Origin: JAJYSO01 sp964451785
Lineage (GTDB): Bacteria; Bacteroidota; Bacteroidia; Flavobacteriales; Flavobacteriaceae
Length of the DNA stretch: 64,000 nucleotides
Reading direction: 5' to 3'
Assembly (NCBI GenBank): GCA_964451785.1
Contig: CAYVJG010000011.1
Location: forward strand, 1 to 64,000
The translations under genes were made by a program, and so were the position numbers. The notes under the pieces were generated by a model. The model saw nothing but the letters and a program-made list of their open reading frames with translations. It did not search any database and was not told where the DNA came from. How positions within the stretch are numbered: position 1 is the stretch's first letter; each line of letters begins with the position of its first letter. Shown piece by piece: positions 1-8,726 of the stretch.

Positions 1-322
1 CAAAAACCTTTATACCAGTGTCAAATTTTACAGAAACTAAATGAATAACTCTATAGAATTATTTTTTAGTTCGATTTATAATATCTTTTGTTGGTATAAT
101 ACCGTGGGCCATAAATTACTAGTACAATGAGACAAAGTCGAAATTGGACTATTTAATTTATCCATACGGTATTAGCTGTAAATTAAAGTATATGGCTGAT
201 TATGAAATATATAATATTACGTGGATAGATACATAATTTCCTAACTTCTCATTTGTCACCTTCTCCGAAACTTTAGTAATTAAGTTTGATTTAGTGAGTG
301 ATGGCTGTTAAAAAATTGCTAT
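1..322. other. Intergenic start of window, no gene seen
   Basis: No convincing coding region is visible on either strand. The stretch holds one copy of the short dispersed repeat described separately (about 46-173). The remainder is AT-rich sequence downstream of the 3' end of the short-chain dehydrogenase gene. I see no terminator hairpin with a T-run for that gene here. Confidence 0.6.
46..173 (+). repeat. Dispersed MITE-like repeat, copy 1
   Basis: This is one of three related non-coding elements in the window. Its conserved core runs from TTGGTATAATACCGTGGG (91-108) to CCATACGGTATTA (162-174), with ACTAGTACAATGAGACAAAG between them (118-137). Similarity to copy 2 extends upstream through an AT-rich block to about position 46. 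The ends carry short inverted TAATACC/GGTATTA-type sequences, best preserved here at the right end. It encodes no protein, so movement would need an enzyme supplied in trans; that is inference. Confidence 0.7.
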
Positions 323-1003
323 TTACAATTCATCTTTAAGGGCGATAAAAGAATGTGTCAGTTGCAATTTCTGAACATATTTATCTATAATTTTCGCAAT
401 AGCTTTCGGTTTTTGCCATTTGCTAAAATCGGCCTGAGGTACAGCTTGTCTATTTTGTGGGGTATCAATAGTAGTTGGCGTGATGACCAAGGCACGAATT
501 CCTGATTTGTCGGTATCACTATTGATAATATTTGTCAATTGATACAATTGTGATTTGGCTAAACTGTAGGCCACCACAGCTTTCCCTTTGCCGGTATGTT
601 GCCCGGGCTCTGAGCCTATAAATACAAGAGTGGTTTTGTATTGAGGCGAAGCTTTTTGAGCTAAAGGACGAGCGATGTTGTAAGCCGTTTCAAAATTGAG
701 TCGATATTGCTGATGTAAATCGGACAATAGCGTATCCTTAAAGGGTTTCATGGCAAATCCGCCGGCTGTTAATACGGCAATATCAATATGTTTATGGTGA
801 TTTGCCAATTCGACTATGGCTTTTTCACAAGCTTTTTCATCTAATAAATCGAGCACAACTTCACTATAGTTTTCAGTGAGTGGTTTAGTAGTGGATGGAC
901 GGCGAACGATTCCAATAACGCGGAGGCCTTTTTCTAAATAATACTTGACAACGGCAGTTCCTAAATTGCCGGAAGCGCCGCTGACTAATACAGTTAATGA
1001 CAT
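323..1003 (-). CDS. Short-chain dehydrogenase/reductase (SDR)
   Basis: This 226-aa cytosolic NAD(P)-dependent oxidoreductase has a Rossmann fold. The dinucleotide-binding motif GASGNLG is at residues 9-15, an LTAGG version of the NNAG motif at 78-82, a likely catalytic Ser at 131, and the YxxxK pair at Tyr146/Lys150. The substrate cannot be read from sequence. The open frame extends upstream to 1129, but that would run through the neighbouring gene's terminator (1051-1079) and overlap its 3' end. The SDR homology starts exactly at the internal ATG (MSLTVLVSGASG), so I use 1003. It stands alone on this strand after a terminator. Confidence 0.85.
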   Translation of the reverse strand: MSLTVLVSGASGNLGTAVVKYYLEKGLRVIGIVRRPSTTKPLTENYSEVVLDLLDEKACEKAIVELANHHKHIDIAVLTAGGFAMKPFKDTLLSDLHQQYRLNFETAYNIARPLAQKASPQYKTTLVFIGSEPGQHTGKGKAVVAYSLAKSQLYQLTNIINSDTDKSGIRALVITPTTIDTPQNRQAVPQADFSKWQKPKAIAKIIDKYVQKLQLTHSFIALKDEL

Positions 1004-1050
1004 ATGATTTTTGATATAAAGATAGAAAATGTAAATGACTTTGTGGCATA

Positions 1051-1080
1051 AAAAAAGCTGCCTTGAGAGACAGCTTTTAT
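1051..1080 (-). terminator. Rho-independent terminator after the GH84 gene
   Basis: A hairpin with stem AAAAGCTG/CAGCTTTT-type arms and a short loop is followed on the minus strand by a T-run (the A-run at 1050-1056). It lies about 20 bp past the stop codon of the GH84 gene and just upstream of the SDR start, separating the two transcripts. Confidence 0.85.
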
Positions 1081-1100
1081 GTAGATTAATGGAAACAGAA

Positions 1101-3602
1101 TTATTTCCAAATGACTTCGTAAATTTCAACCGGTGAATCGCTAGTAATTTTTATAGCTTTGATCTCTTCGGTGTGATCAAATTCAATATATGGCCCTACA
1201 AAAGTTTCTGGAGTAGATTTCCATTCTCCTTTTTTAGTCAATCCTTGCAAGTGAATTTCAGCTTGGTCTGAATTGGTCAAAATCACCAAAGTCTTAGCTT
1301 TAGCATCCGATTTGTATTCAATGACTTCTTGATTAGGCTGAAGTGTATAACTTGAAAAGATTGATTTATCGTGCGTATAAATTTTGTTGCGTTCTGCTTC
1401 GTCGGCTTTATTGGTCAAGCTGATTGATTTTAAGCGCAGTTCAACAGGTTTTTCTGTGGCATTACTCACCTTAAGATATTTAAACTCTTGTTCAATGGCG
1501 GCTAAAACATTCTTCTTTTCGTCTTTAACGTCAATAGTTTTCCAGGTTTTACCATCTTTAGAGATAGCGAGTTTAGCCCAGTTAGTCGTTTCAGATTCGT
1601 AGTGCAATCTAAAATCAGCTTTGTGCATCGCATAAGTTAGGGCTACAGTTAAAGAAGCTTTAGGCTGAATGCTCAAAACTTCTAAAGGTGTTTTGACAGC
1701 AACTTCGCCTTTAGCTCCTACACTTAATCCTGAATTTTGTAATGCTTCAATGTTAGTTGTAACTTTTCCTAAGCCATTGTTAGTTGCGGAGGCTACAGAT
1801 TTTCCTGTAATTTTTTCTAACAATGTCGCGTTGTTGTAGTTTTTGAGAAAGTCTAAAAATGGGCGTAAGGCAACAGTTCCGGTTACAGGAATCACCTTAG
1901 TATTACTCACACGAGGAATTTCAGGTTGCGGCACATGACGATCAGTTATAGAGGTCCAAAAATCTGCAGCACTTTGATCTTTATCGGCATAATTAGCCAT
2001 TTGCGCTAATACTTGTTTACCGAGATAGGTAAAGTCCATTAACCAAGGTTTAATTTCAGCGATTAAAGCCGGATTATCATTAGCTGCTTCAATTTTTTGT
2101 GCTGCATCTCTCACTTTAGTAAAGTAGTGTGCTACGTATTTAAAATCTTTAGTATTAGGAATGCCTTCTTTGATAGTTTTTTCTAAACGATCGATATACG
2201 GCGCTATTTCAGTTGATTCCTCACGGTGATAGCCACTCCAGGTATTGCCTGGATCAGTGTTGTTTTCAGCAAAAACTTCATAAGCTTTGTACGAGTTAGG
2301 CAACATAAATTTTAAACTGCGTTTCCAAGCTTTTTTGTAATGGTAATCATCGGTATTCCACGCAAAATCAGCCACGCCAAAGATAGCAGATTTAGAAGCT
2401 TCAGCATTTTCCATGGGATTAGAGAGTAACCCTGACATTTCAGTTGGCTTAATGCCTTTTTCTAAACCGTATGAAGGGCCGATTAATAAATGGCTACGCG
2501 TATAATCACTCACAGGGAAATTCCACCAGATTAAAGCCGGACGTTGAATGCGTTTTTGCACCCAAGCTAAAGTTTCGTGTGTAATATCTGCAATTACCGC
2601 GTCACCAGTCCACATAATTTGAACAGAAGGATCCATTTCGCGACCTAAAATACTGAGGTAGCCATCAGGTTTAGGATTCGCCCAGCCTTTGTTGTACTCC
2701 GTAGGACAAAGAATAAGTGGTTTAACATCACCTTTTACTTTGACAAAGTTTTCAGTGAGGTAATTCATCAGACCTGCTTGTTTATGAGCATCAGTACCTT
2801 CACCTGAAATATCGTCAAAGAAAATGGCAAATGAGCGCACGCCTAAATCGTACATGGCTTCAAATTTTTCTAATACATTTTGACGGTCTTCATCATTCCA
2901 TTTAATGTCTTTTCCGGGGTGGATAGCCCATACAAAATCGACAAAATTCTTGTGTGCCACATCAACTAGTTTTTTGATGTTTTTGGCTTGTTTTGGTGGA
3001 TAGGGTTCGCGCCAGTTTGGGCTACTGTGATACGGGTCGTCTTTAGGACCGTAAATATAGGTGTTGGCTTTTATTTTGCCGTAAAATTTGAGTTGACTGA
3101 TGCGATCGGCTGTTGACCATGGCGTACCATAAAAACCTTCAACTACGCCGCGGTAATCTACAGTTGGAAAGTCAATAATTTCAACTGGCGTGATTTGGTG
3201 CTCATCAATTAGCTGACGCAAGCTTTGCAAACCGTAAAAAATACCGATTGAATCGCGTGCTTCTATGCTTACAGTGCCGTCTTCAACTACTAAATCATAA
3301 GCGCCTTTTGTTTGAGCTAAATTGTCTGGCAATTTATAAGCTTCGACATTTTTTTTGATTTTGAGTTTTAGTTTCCACACATTGTCAGCATCACTTTGGG
3401 TGAGGTGCTGACCAATAGCCGTGCGGTTGACTAAATTTTTCCAATCTGATTTTTTTAATTCAAAGCCATCAAATGCTTGTGGCGAATTGAGTTTGGTCAA
3501 GTGCTGTACACTGGGATAAATACTGATCGTTTTATTTTGTGCTACCACCGAAGTAAGTCCGATAGCTGACCAAAATAAAACTGTTCCGAAAAATTTGTTC
3601 AT
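1101..3602 (-). CDS. GH84 beta-N-acetylglucosaminidase (O-GlcNAcase/hyaluronidase-like), secreted
   Basis: This 833-aa protein should remove terminal beta-N-acetylglucosamine from glycoconjugates outside the cytoplasm. It has a signal peptide (MNKFFGT...VVAQ, residues 1-21). An N-terminal GH20b-like domain follows (about 25-145). The GH84 catalytic barrel starts at RGVVEGFYGTPW (151-162), and the catalytic aspartate pair lies in FFDDISG (Asp263/Asp264). The C-terminal third is a helical plus beta-sandwich region, making it longer than the well-known Bacteroides enzyme. The frame stays open to 3719, but signal peptide and homology place the start at 3602. It lies 64 bp behind the phospholipase C gene, so the two are probably co-transcribed. 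The exact substrate (O-GlcNAc protein, mucin or glycosaminoglycan) is not decidable. Confidence 0.9.
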   Translation of the reverse strand: MNKFFGTVLFWSAIGLTSVVAQNKTISIYPSVQHLTKLNSPQAFDGFELKKSDWKNLVNRTAIGQHLTQSDADNVWKLKLKIKKNVEAYKLPDNLAQTKGAYDLVVEDGTVSIEARDSIGIFYGLQSLRQLIDEHQITPVEIIDFPTVDYRGVVEGFYGTPWSTADRISQLKFYGKIKANTYIYGPKDDPYHSSPNWREPYPPKQAKNIKKLVDVAHKNFVDFVWAIHPGKDIKWNDEDRQNVLEKFEAMYDLGVRSFAIFFDDISGEGTDAHKQAGLMNYLTENFVKVKGDVKPLILCPTEYNKGWANPKPDGYLSILGREMDPSVQIMWTGDAVIADITHETLAWVQKRIQRPALIWWNFPVSDYTRSHLLIGPSYGLEKGIKPTEMSGLLSNPMENAEASKSAIFGVADFAWNTDDYHYKKAWKRSLKFMLPNSYKAYEVFAENNTDPGNTWSGYHREESTEIAPYIDRLEKTIKEGIPNTKDFKYVAHYFTKVRDAAQKIEAANDNPALIAEIKPWLMDFTYLGKQVLAQMANYADKDQSAADFWTSITDRHVPQPEIPRVSNTKVIPVTGTVALRPFLDFLKNYNNATLLEKITGKSVASATNNGLGKVTTNIEALQNSGLSVGAKGEVAVKTPLEVLSIQPKASLTVALTYAMHKADFRLHYESETTNWAKLAISKDGKTWKTIDVKDEKKNVLAAIEQEFKYLKVSNATEKPVELRLKSISLTNKADEAERNKIYTHDKSIFSSYTLQPNQEVIEYKSDAKAKTLVILTNSDQAEIHLQGLTKKGEWKSTPETFVGPYIEFDHTEEIKAIKITSDSPVEIYEVIWK

Positions 3603-3666
3603 GGGATTAAGGGATTTATAGAATTGTATATGATTTTTTTGTTTGCTAAAGGTACGATGATTAGAT

Positions 3667-6117
3667 TTACATAATTCCTCCCATAAAGGGGTCTGTAAAG
3701 GATGATTTGCCGGTTTCAACGTGACCTGCTAATCTGATAAATTGATTAGGATTATCTTTATACCGCAGGGTTAAGTCATACCAGTTATGTTGTTTGTTGA
3801 GTTGAATAGTCTCCGACTCAACAGATCGATTTAAGCGTTTTTTGATGGTCTTTTGGCCGTAAGCATTATCTATAACTTCTACACGGCCGTGTCCTTTTAA
3901 GTCGAGAATAATATTTCCAGTAGGACACTTAGTTGTATCGACCTCATAACGACAAGATACTGAGAGCGGTGTATCGGTATTTTGGCCTTTAAATTCGCGA
4001 TAAAATCCGTTAGGACCATAGGCTTTTAAGTGGTATTTACCATCGACTAATTTCCAATTATCAGTGAGTTCATCACCAGCTTTTACGGCATAATTGCGCA
4101 CGTGATACGGCAGTTGATTATACACGTAAAAGGCTACTCCGGCAGCTTTGTTACTAAAGAAATTATTGCCGGATTTAAGACTGATGCTAAACGTATGGTC
4201 ATCTGTCAAGTTTCCTGTAGCATACAACTCATAAGGTAAGGCATCGGCAGGACGGATTCCTTTTTCCTGATCTTGCATAAAATCAGCTGTGTGTAGTCCT
4301 TGATTAACTTGCTCTTTTTCTGCAGCAGAAACAGGTTTAAATTTCTTTGGAGCTCGTTTAAATTTAGCGTTGTAAATACGCTCTACAAAAGGCGTTTGCG
4401 CTATAAATTCAGGTAGTTTTATAGTTTCGCCTTGATAAGGTGTGAAAACAGATGTCAAATCACTGCACACCGTGCGACGCCATTGGCTGAGGTTGTCGGT
4501 ATAAATGTGTTTACCGGTTTTTTTACTTAAGAATTTTTCTAAAAACTGAAGAATAGAGGTGTTGTCTGAGAGTTGAGAATTTACTTTTCCGCCGCGACTC
4601 CAGGGTGAAGCCACCACAAAAGGAATGCGATAGCCAAGTCCGATAGGACTGACACGCTCAGGGTCTTTAAACTTTCCTTTTAAAGCATCGGCTTGCGTTT
4701 TGGTGACAAATTCAGAAGTGGTATCGATACCATCTGAGCAGAATCCGGTGTGTTTATCTTCTGGATTAGCCGCTGTAAAAGGCGGTAAATGGTCAAAGTA
4801 ACCATCGTTTTCATCATAACATAAAATAAAAATCGTTTTTTTCCACACTTCAGGATTTTGAGTCAAAATATGTAAAATCTCAGAGGTGTACCAGCTGCCA
4901 AACCAAGGGGAACTCGGGTGATCTGAAAAGCGTTGTGCGCCTACTAACCACGACACTGTAGGGAGGTTTCCGGATTCGACGTCTTTTCTAAATTGAAAAA
5001 GCGGATCACCTTTAGGTACTTGAAGTTTACGTTGCGTGCCATGATCATTATATGCTAACTCTCTTAGCTTGTGATAATCAGGGTCGTTATGGTTTGTTGT
5101 AAAAGCTTTTTGGTGAATATTTTGCGCTTGAGGCGAGAGTTTTTGAAAATTTTCAGCACTGTAGGTTTTGACATTTTTACGCAAGCGGCGCACAAGGCGT
5201 TCGCGCTTAGTGCGCTCTTTATCAGAGCCTTTAAAATCTTTTAGTTCTTCTTCTAAATCGGCTAGGCGTTTTTTCATGTAACTGACATGAGCCGGGTGAA
5301 AGCGAACGTTGTACTGTGAAAACCACTCGATGGGATTATCTGTAAAATTACTTAACCACGGATCTTGTTCGCCTTTAAAACCAACGCCAACGCTAATTTC
5401 ATTTTGATAGATCTTCCAGTCAATATCGTTTTCTTCTAATATTTCAGGGAAAGTTTTCCAGTGCACTTGGTTGCCATAATACACAAAACCATTATTGACA
5501 TTAGCAGGCGATTGTCCATTTTGTTCTTCGCGGATGGTGCCTGACCAATAGTAGAGTCTATTCGGTGTAGTTCCGGTTAACGAAGAGCAGAAGTGGTGAT
5601 CACTTACAGTAAACGCATCAGCTAAGGCATAATAAAAAGGAAGGTCGTTGCGGGTGTAATAGCCCAAAGCAAACGGCGGCATATCATTGCGGTGCTTCGC
5701 AATTAGCCACTGGTTGTATTTGCCGTTATTTCTAGCGTCAACTTGATCAGTCCAACTGTGTGGTAATCCACCCATCCAGGTGACTTTAGAATCTTTAATA
5801 TCTAGGCGATAGGGGAGGTAAGTATCTTTCTTTTTATTGGTTTGTAACCAAGCTAAATTAGAATCAGGAAGCCGAATGGCTCGTGGATCATTAAAACCTC
5901 TAACCCCTTGTAATGAGCCAAAAACATGATCAAAAGAACGGTTTTCTTGCATGAGTAAAACCACGTGCTCAGCATCTTCAAAGGTGGTGCCTGGTTCCGG
6001 ATTAATCGCCATGGCGCGCTCTATAACTTCAAAGGGGAAAGGAAGTGTATTGGCAATACCTGTTCCGCCAGCAGCTAGAGCCATTTTTTTGATAAAATCT
6101 CGTCTAGAATTAGTCAT
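3667..6117 (-). CDS. Phosphocholine-type phospholipase C, Tat-exported
   Basis: This 816-aa enzyme belongs to the bacterial phospholipase C/acid phosphatase family (phosphoesterase domain) and hydrolyses phospholipid headgroups. The N-terminus is a twin-arginine signal (SRRDFIKK, residues 4-11, followed by an Ala/Gly-rich segment), so it is exported folded. The metal-binding motif QENRSFDH is at 57-64. The last roughly 200 residues look like the paired C-terminal DUF756 beta-sandwich modules of non-haemolytic phospholipases C. Length matches complete family members. It is the first gene of a probable two-gene unit with the GH84 gene; both are secreted hydrolases. Sphingomyelin and phosphatidylcholine are the usual family substrates, but specificity is inferred. 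Confidence 0.9.
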   Translation of the reverse strand: MTNSRRDFIKKMALAAGGTGIANTLPFPFEVIERAMAINPEPGTTFEDAEHVVLLMQENRSFDHVFGSLQGVRGFNDPRAIRLPDSNLAWLQTNKKKDTYLPYRLDIKDSKVTWMGGLPHSWTDQVDARNNGKYNQWLIAKHRNDMPPFALGYYTRNDLPFYYALADAFTVSDHHFCSSLTGTTPNRLYYWSGTIREEQNGQSPANVNNGFVYYGNQVHWKTFPEILEENDIDWKIYQNEISVGVGFKGEQDPWLSNFTDNPIEWFSQYNVRFHPAHVSYMKKRLADLEEELKDFKGSDKERTKRERLVRRLRKNVKTYSAENFQKLSPQAQNIHQKAFTTNHNDPDYHKLRELAYNDHGTQRKLQVPKGDPLFQFRKDVESGNLPTVSWLVGAQRFSDHPSSPWFGSWYTSEILHILTQNPEVWKKTIFILCYDENDGYFDHLPPFTAANPEDKHTGFCSDGIDTTSEFVTKTQADALKGKFKDPERVSPIGLGYRIPFVVASPWSRGGKVNSQLSDNTSILQFLEKFLSKKTGKHIYTDNLSQWRRTVCSDLTSVFTPYQGETIKLPEFIAQTPFVERIYNAKFKRAPKKFKPVSAAEKEQVNQGLHTADFMQDQEKGIRPADALPYELYATGNLTDDHTFSISLKSGNNFFSNKAAGVAFYVYNQLPYHVRNYAVKAGDELTDNWKLVDGKYHLKAYGPNGFYREFKGQNTDTPLSVSCRYEVDTTKCPTGNIILDLKGHGRVEVIDNAYGQKTIKKRLNRSVESETIQLNKQHNWYDLTLRYKDNPNQFIRLAGHVETGKSSFTDPFMGGIM

Positions 6118-6351
6118 GTTTTAATTTAGCTTATCTCTAAGCCTATAAAGAACGCTAAACAGAAGCTAAAAACCAAATTATCTCATAAAAATAAATTTAT
6201 TTTTATGTCATTTTGAAACGATAAGACGTGTTAATTAGGTTTGTATAGATGAGGAGAATAGGTAAATTTATTGCGCTCTATGTCAAATATAATGGGTAAC
6301 CAAAATTTCGATTTTCCACAAACAAAGTAAGTTCTAATTAGTAAAGTGGCG

Positions 6352-6484
6352 TTATAACGTATGGATAAATTAAATAGTCCAATTTTGACTTTGTCTCATT
6401 GTACTAGTAATTTATAAGCCACGGTATTATACCTATAAAAAATATTCTAAATCGGATTAAAAAATAATTATAATTGGTATTATA
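6352..6484 (-). repeat. Dispersed MITE-like repeat, copy 2
   Basis: On the minus strand this copy reads TATAATACC, an AT-rich block, then GGTATAATACCGTGG, ACTAGTACAATGAGACAAAG and ATTTAATTTATCCATACG. It matches copy 1 almost base for base in the core, but in opposite orientation. It retains the left terminal TAATACC that copy 1 has lost. Its right end (ACGTTATAA) has drifted from the GGTATTA seen in the other two copies. It lies upstream of the phospholipase gene. Confidence 0.75.
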
Positions 6485-6525
6485 GAGTCGTTCCTTGAAT
6501 AATGTTCAAACTGATTTATAAGATA

Positions 6526-6647
6526 ATAAGGTTTATGGGTGAGTGCTGTCTGTGGATTACTAAGCTAATAAGGTTCAAGAAATCCAGATGAAAACCTTAT
6601 TCCCTTAGTAAAATAATAGCGGTAAATGGACAAACCTTATTAGCTTA
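6526..6647. repeat. Inverted repeat cluster built on AATAAGGTT
   Basis: A perfect 15-bp inverted repeat, TAAGCTAATAAGGTT (6561-6575) and AACCTTATTAGCTTA (6633-6647), brackets 57 bp. Two more copies of the AATAAGGTT core, one in each orientation, sit at about 6526-6534 and 6593-6601. The arrangement could fold into a cruciform or RNA stem. No coding function or family was recognised. Confidence 0.5.
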
Positions 6648-6770
6648 TTTCGTTCGAAGAAAAGAGAAGAGCCCTATAATAATAACACCGAGACTTAAAT
6701 TACTAACAAGTTTTTTTAAATAGGAATCGATCTGATTTTAATTTTTCCACTCAAAACAAGATAGAACCAC

Positions 6771-7625
6771 TTATTGTGCAGATTCAGCAAAATTAACTAC
6801 AAAGCATCCCGGATATTTTTTGAGGATTGACGCTTTGAAATCATCAGCCTTTTGGTGCGTATCAAATTGACCAATAATCAGACTGTAAATAGCTGATTGA
6901 TCAATGGTTTTGACTTCTATAGTGACAGGAGCATACTTACTCTTACTGAGTTGTTCAGCAAGGGTAAGTGCATTTTTGCCATCAGAAAAACTCCCGATCT
7001 GTACGCCGTAGCCTGTAGGGGTATTTTTTTTGATGTTTACCTTGTAAAAATGGGTAGCGCTAACGATAGGTTTAGAGGCTGTAGAATCTTTAATAGGGCG
7101 AGGTGCTGTAGGAGGAGTTAGACTATCAGAAACTTTTGTAGCCACTGCTGTAGATTTTAGCTTTGTCAGCTTTTTAACAGGTGCTTTCTGTGCAGTATCT
7201 AATTGAGGTGAATTTTGAGCAGCTTGCTTTTCTGAAACATCAACTTCACTAATGAGTTTGCCGGTTATTTTAGTGTCTTTATCAACTACTTTTATAGCAA
7301 CATCTGTAACGCCTTTATCTGTAAAACCTAATGTTTTTGCAGCAGCAGGAGAGAGGTCTATAATTCGGTTGCTCACAAATGGACCGCGATCATTAATGCG
7401 CACAACAACAGATTTATTATTAGCTAAGTTAGTGACACGCACCTTTGTGCCAAAGGGTAATTGACGATGAGCAGCTGTGAATTTTTTAGGGTTAAAACGT
7501 TCGCCGCTGGCTGTTTTATGCCCTTTAAAGCTGTCGGCATAAAAGCTAGCTTTCCCGGTTTGAACTTGAGCAAAGCTGATGCTTATGCAAAAAATAGAGA
7601 GCAATAAACTTAATTGAATACGCAT
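6771..7625 (-). CDS. rlpA: RlpA-like septal ring lytic transglycosylase with SPOR domain
   Basis: This 284-aa secreted protein acts on peptidoglycan. A Sec signal peptide (residues 1-19, cut after SFA) precedes a double-psi beta-barrel RlpA domain (about 22-115). That domain has the family motifs KTASGERF (37-44), AAHRQLPFGTKVRV (51-64) and RINDRGPF (76-83, including the catalytic-site Asp). A Ser/Thr/Pro/Lys-rich linker (about 120-200) leads to a C-terminal SPOR domain (about 205-284), which in this family binds denuded septal glycan. No lipobox cysteine is present, so unlike the enterobacterial protein it is probably soluble in the periplasm. It appears monocistronic, separated from serA by a terminator. 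Confidence 0.88.
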   Translation of the reverse strand: MRIQLSLLLSIFCISISFAQVQTGKASFYADSFKGHKTASGERFNPKKFTAAHRQLPFGTKVRVTNLANNKSVVVRINDRGPFVSNRIIDLSPAAAKTLGFTDKGVTDVAIKVVDKDTKITGKLISEVDVSEKQAAQNSPQLDTAQKAPVKKLTKLKSTAVATKVSDSLTPPTAPRPIKDSTASKPIVSATHFYKVNIKKNTPTGYGVQIGSFSDGKNALTLAEQLSKSKYAPVTIEVKTIDQSAIYSLIIGQFDTHQKADDFKASILKKYPGCFVVNFAESAQ

Positions 7626-7710
7626 GATATAATTAGATTGGTGGTTTATAAAACTAACGTATCCTAGGCTTGATTAATTGCGTGATCAGTCAATTTTATA
7701 AGTCGTATTA

Positions 7711-7744
7711 AAAAAGGGAAATCAAAAATCGATTTCCCTTTTAG
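7711..7744 (-). terminator. Terminator after serA
   Basis: A perfect stem AAAAGGGAAATC / GATTTCCCTTTT around a 7-nt loop, with flanking A and T runs, lies about 17 bp past the serA stop codon on the minus strand. Confidence 0.9.
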
Positions 7745-7760
7745 AAGGAATAGCGTTTAT

Positions 7761-8705
7761 TTAGTTAAATATAGCGCTGATTTTTTTGGCGAGTTCTAGC
7801 CCGATATTGGCTTGAGCTTCATGTGTTGAACCGCCAATATGTGGACTTAATGAAATACCGGGGTTCATCAGTAATTTAACGGGAGGATGAGGTTCATCGG
7901 CAAAAACATCTAAGGCAGCAAAGCCTAATTTATGATCTCCTATTGCTTCATCAACTTCGGCTTCGTCAATCACACCGCCACGCGCCGTATTGATGATGCC
8001 GGCGCCGTCTTTCATCAGTTTAATTTCGCGTTCACCGATAATAGGTTTGTCGGTGGCAGGGGTGTGTAAGCTAATAAAATCAGCGACAGGCAAGAGTTCA
8101 TCAAGTGGTGCTGAATCAACTTGTACCGTTAAAGTTTGATTTTGAATATTTATCTCCAAAGGGAGTTTTCCTGCTTTATCTTTGCGGACAATCACGTTCA
8201 TGCCTAAGGCTATAGCCATGCGTGCTACTTCTTGACCAATGCGACCAAAGCCTATAATCCCTAAGGTTTTGCCCTTGATTTCGTTGCCGACAAATTGTTT
8301 TTTGAGCAATTTAAAATTCGCTTCGCCCTCGAGTGGCATTTCGCGATTGGCAAGTTGCAGATGACGCACTGCACCCAGCAGATGCGCAAACACTAGTTCA
8401 GCCACACTGCGCACTGAGGCTTCCGGGGTGTTGATTACCTGAATGCCTTTTGATTGTGCATAATCAACAGCTATGTTATCTAATCCTACGCCACCGCGCC
8501 CGATGAGTTTTAAGTTAGGGCAAGCATCGATGAGTGCTTTGTCCACTTGAGTAGCGCTGCGTACGAGTAAAATGCTGACATTTTGTTGATTGATATAATT
8601 TGCTAATTGGCGTTGCGCCACTTTTGTTTGTAGTACCTTAAATCCGGCGGCTTCGAGCTGGTCAATACCTTGTTGAGCGATACCGTCATTGGCAAGAATA
8701 ATCAT
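7761..8705 (-). CDS. serA: D-3-phosphoglycerate dehydrogenase, short form
   Basis: This 314-aa cytosolic enzyme oxidises 3-phosphoglycerate to 3-phosphohydroxypyruvate, the first step of serine synthesis. The D-2-hydroxyacid dehydrogenase fold is complete: NAD-binding GFGRIG (152-157), the catalytic Arg in ARGG (Arg242), Glu271 in the DEP motif and His289 in SPHIGG. The chain ends right after the substrate domain, so the C-terminal ACT domain that gives serine feedback in longer forms is absent. It follows serC by 21 bp and is clearly co-transcribed with it. That pairing distinguishes it from general hydroxyacid dehydrogenases, although a 2-hydroxyacid dehydrogenase of other specificity is the formal alternative. 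Confidence 0.88.
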   Translation of the reverse strand: MIILANDGIAQQGIDQLEAAGFKVLQTKVAQRQLANYINQQNVSILLVRSATQVDKALIDACPNLKLIGRGGVGLDNIAVDYAQSKGIQVINTPEASVRSVAELVFAHLLGAVRHLQLANREMPLEGEANFKLLKKQFVGNEIKGKTLGIIGFGRIGQEVARMAIALGMNVIVRKDKAGKLPLEINIQNQTLTVQVDSAPLDELLPVADFISLHTPATDKPIIGEREIKLMKDGAGIINTARGGVIDEAEVDEAIGDHKLGFAALDVFADEPHPPVKLLMNPGISLSPHIGGSTHEAQANIGLELAKKISAIFN

Positions 8706-8726
8706 GAAGTATATATTTAGAGTAAT

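Larger units (their letters stand above)
6118..6770. other. 653-bp intergenic region with repeats, no gene seen
   Basis: This gap between the 5' end of the phospholipase gene and the 3' end of rlpA has no credible ORF. It holds copy 2 of the dispersed repeat (6352-6484) and a cluster of AATAAGGTT motifs in both orientations (6526-6647). A TATATTTG -7-like box lies on the minus strand at 6284-6291, without a well-spaced TTG; it could serve the phospholipase operon. Confidence 0.6.

Noticed and set aside
1003..1129. Upstream extension of the SDR to a 268-aa protein
   Set aside because: The extension crosses a terminator and the GH84 3' end, and adds no SDR homology.
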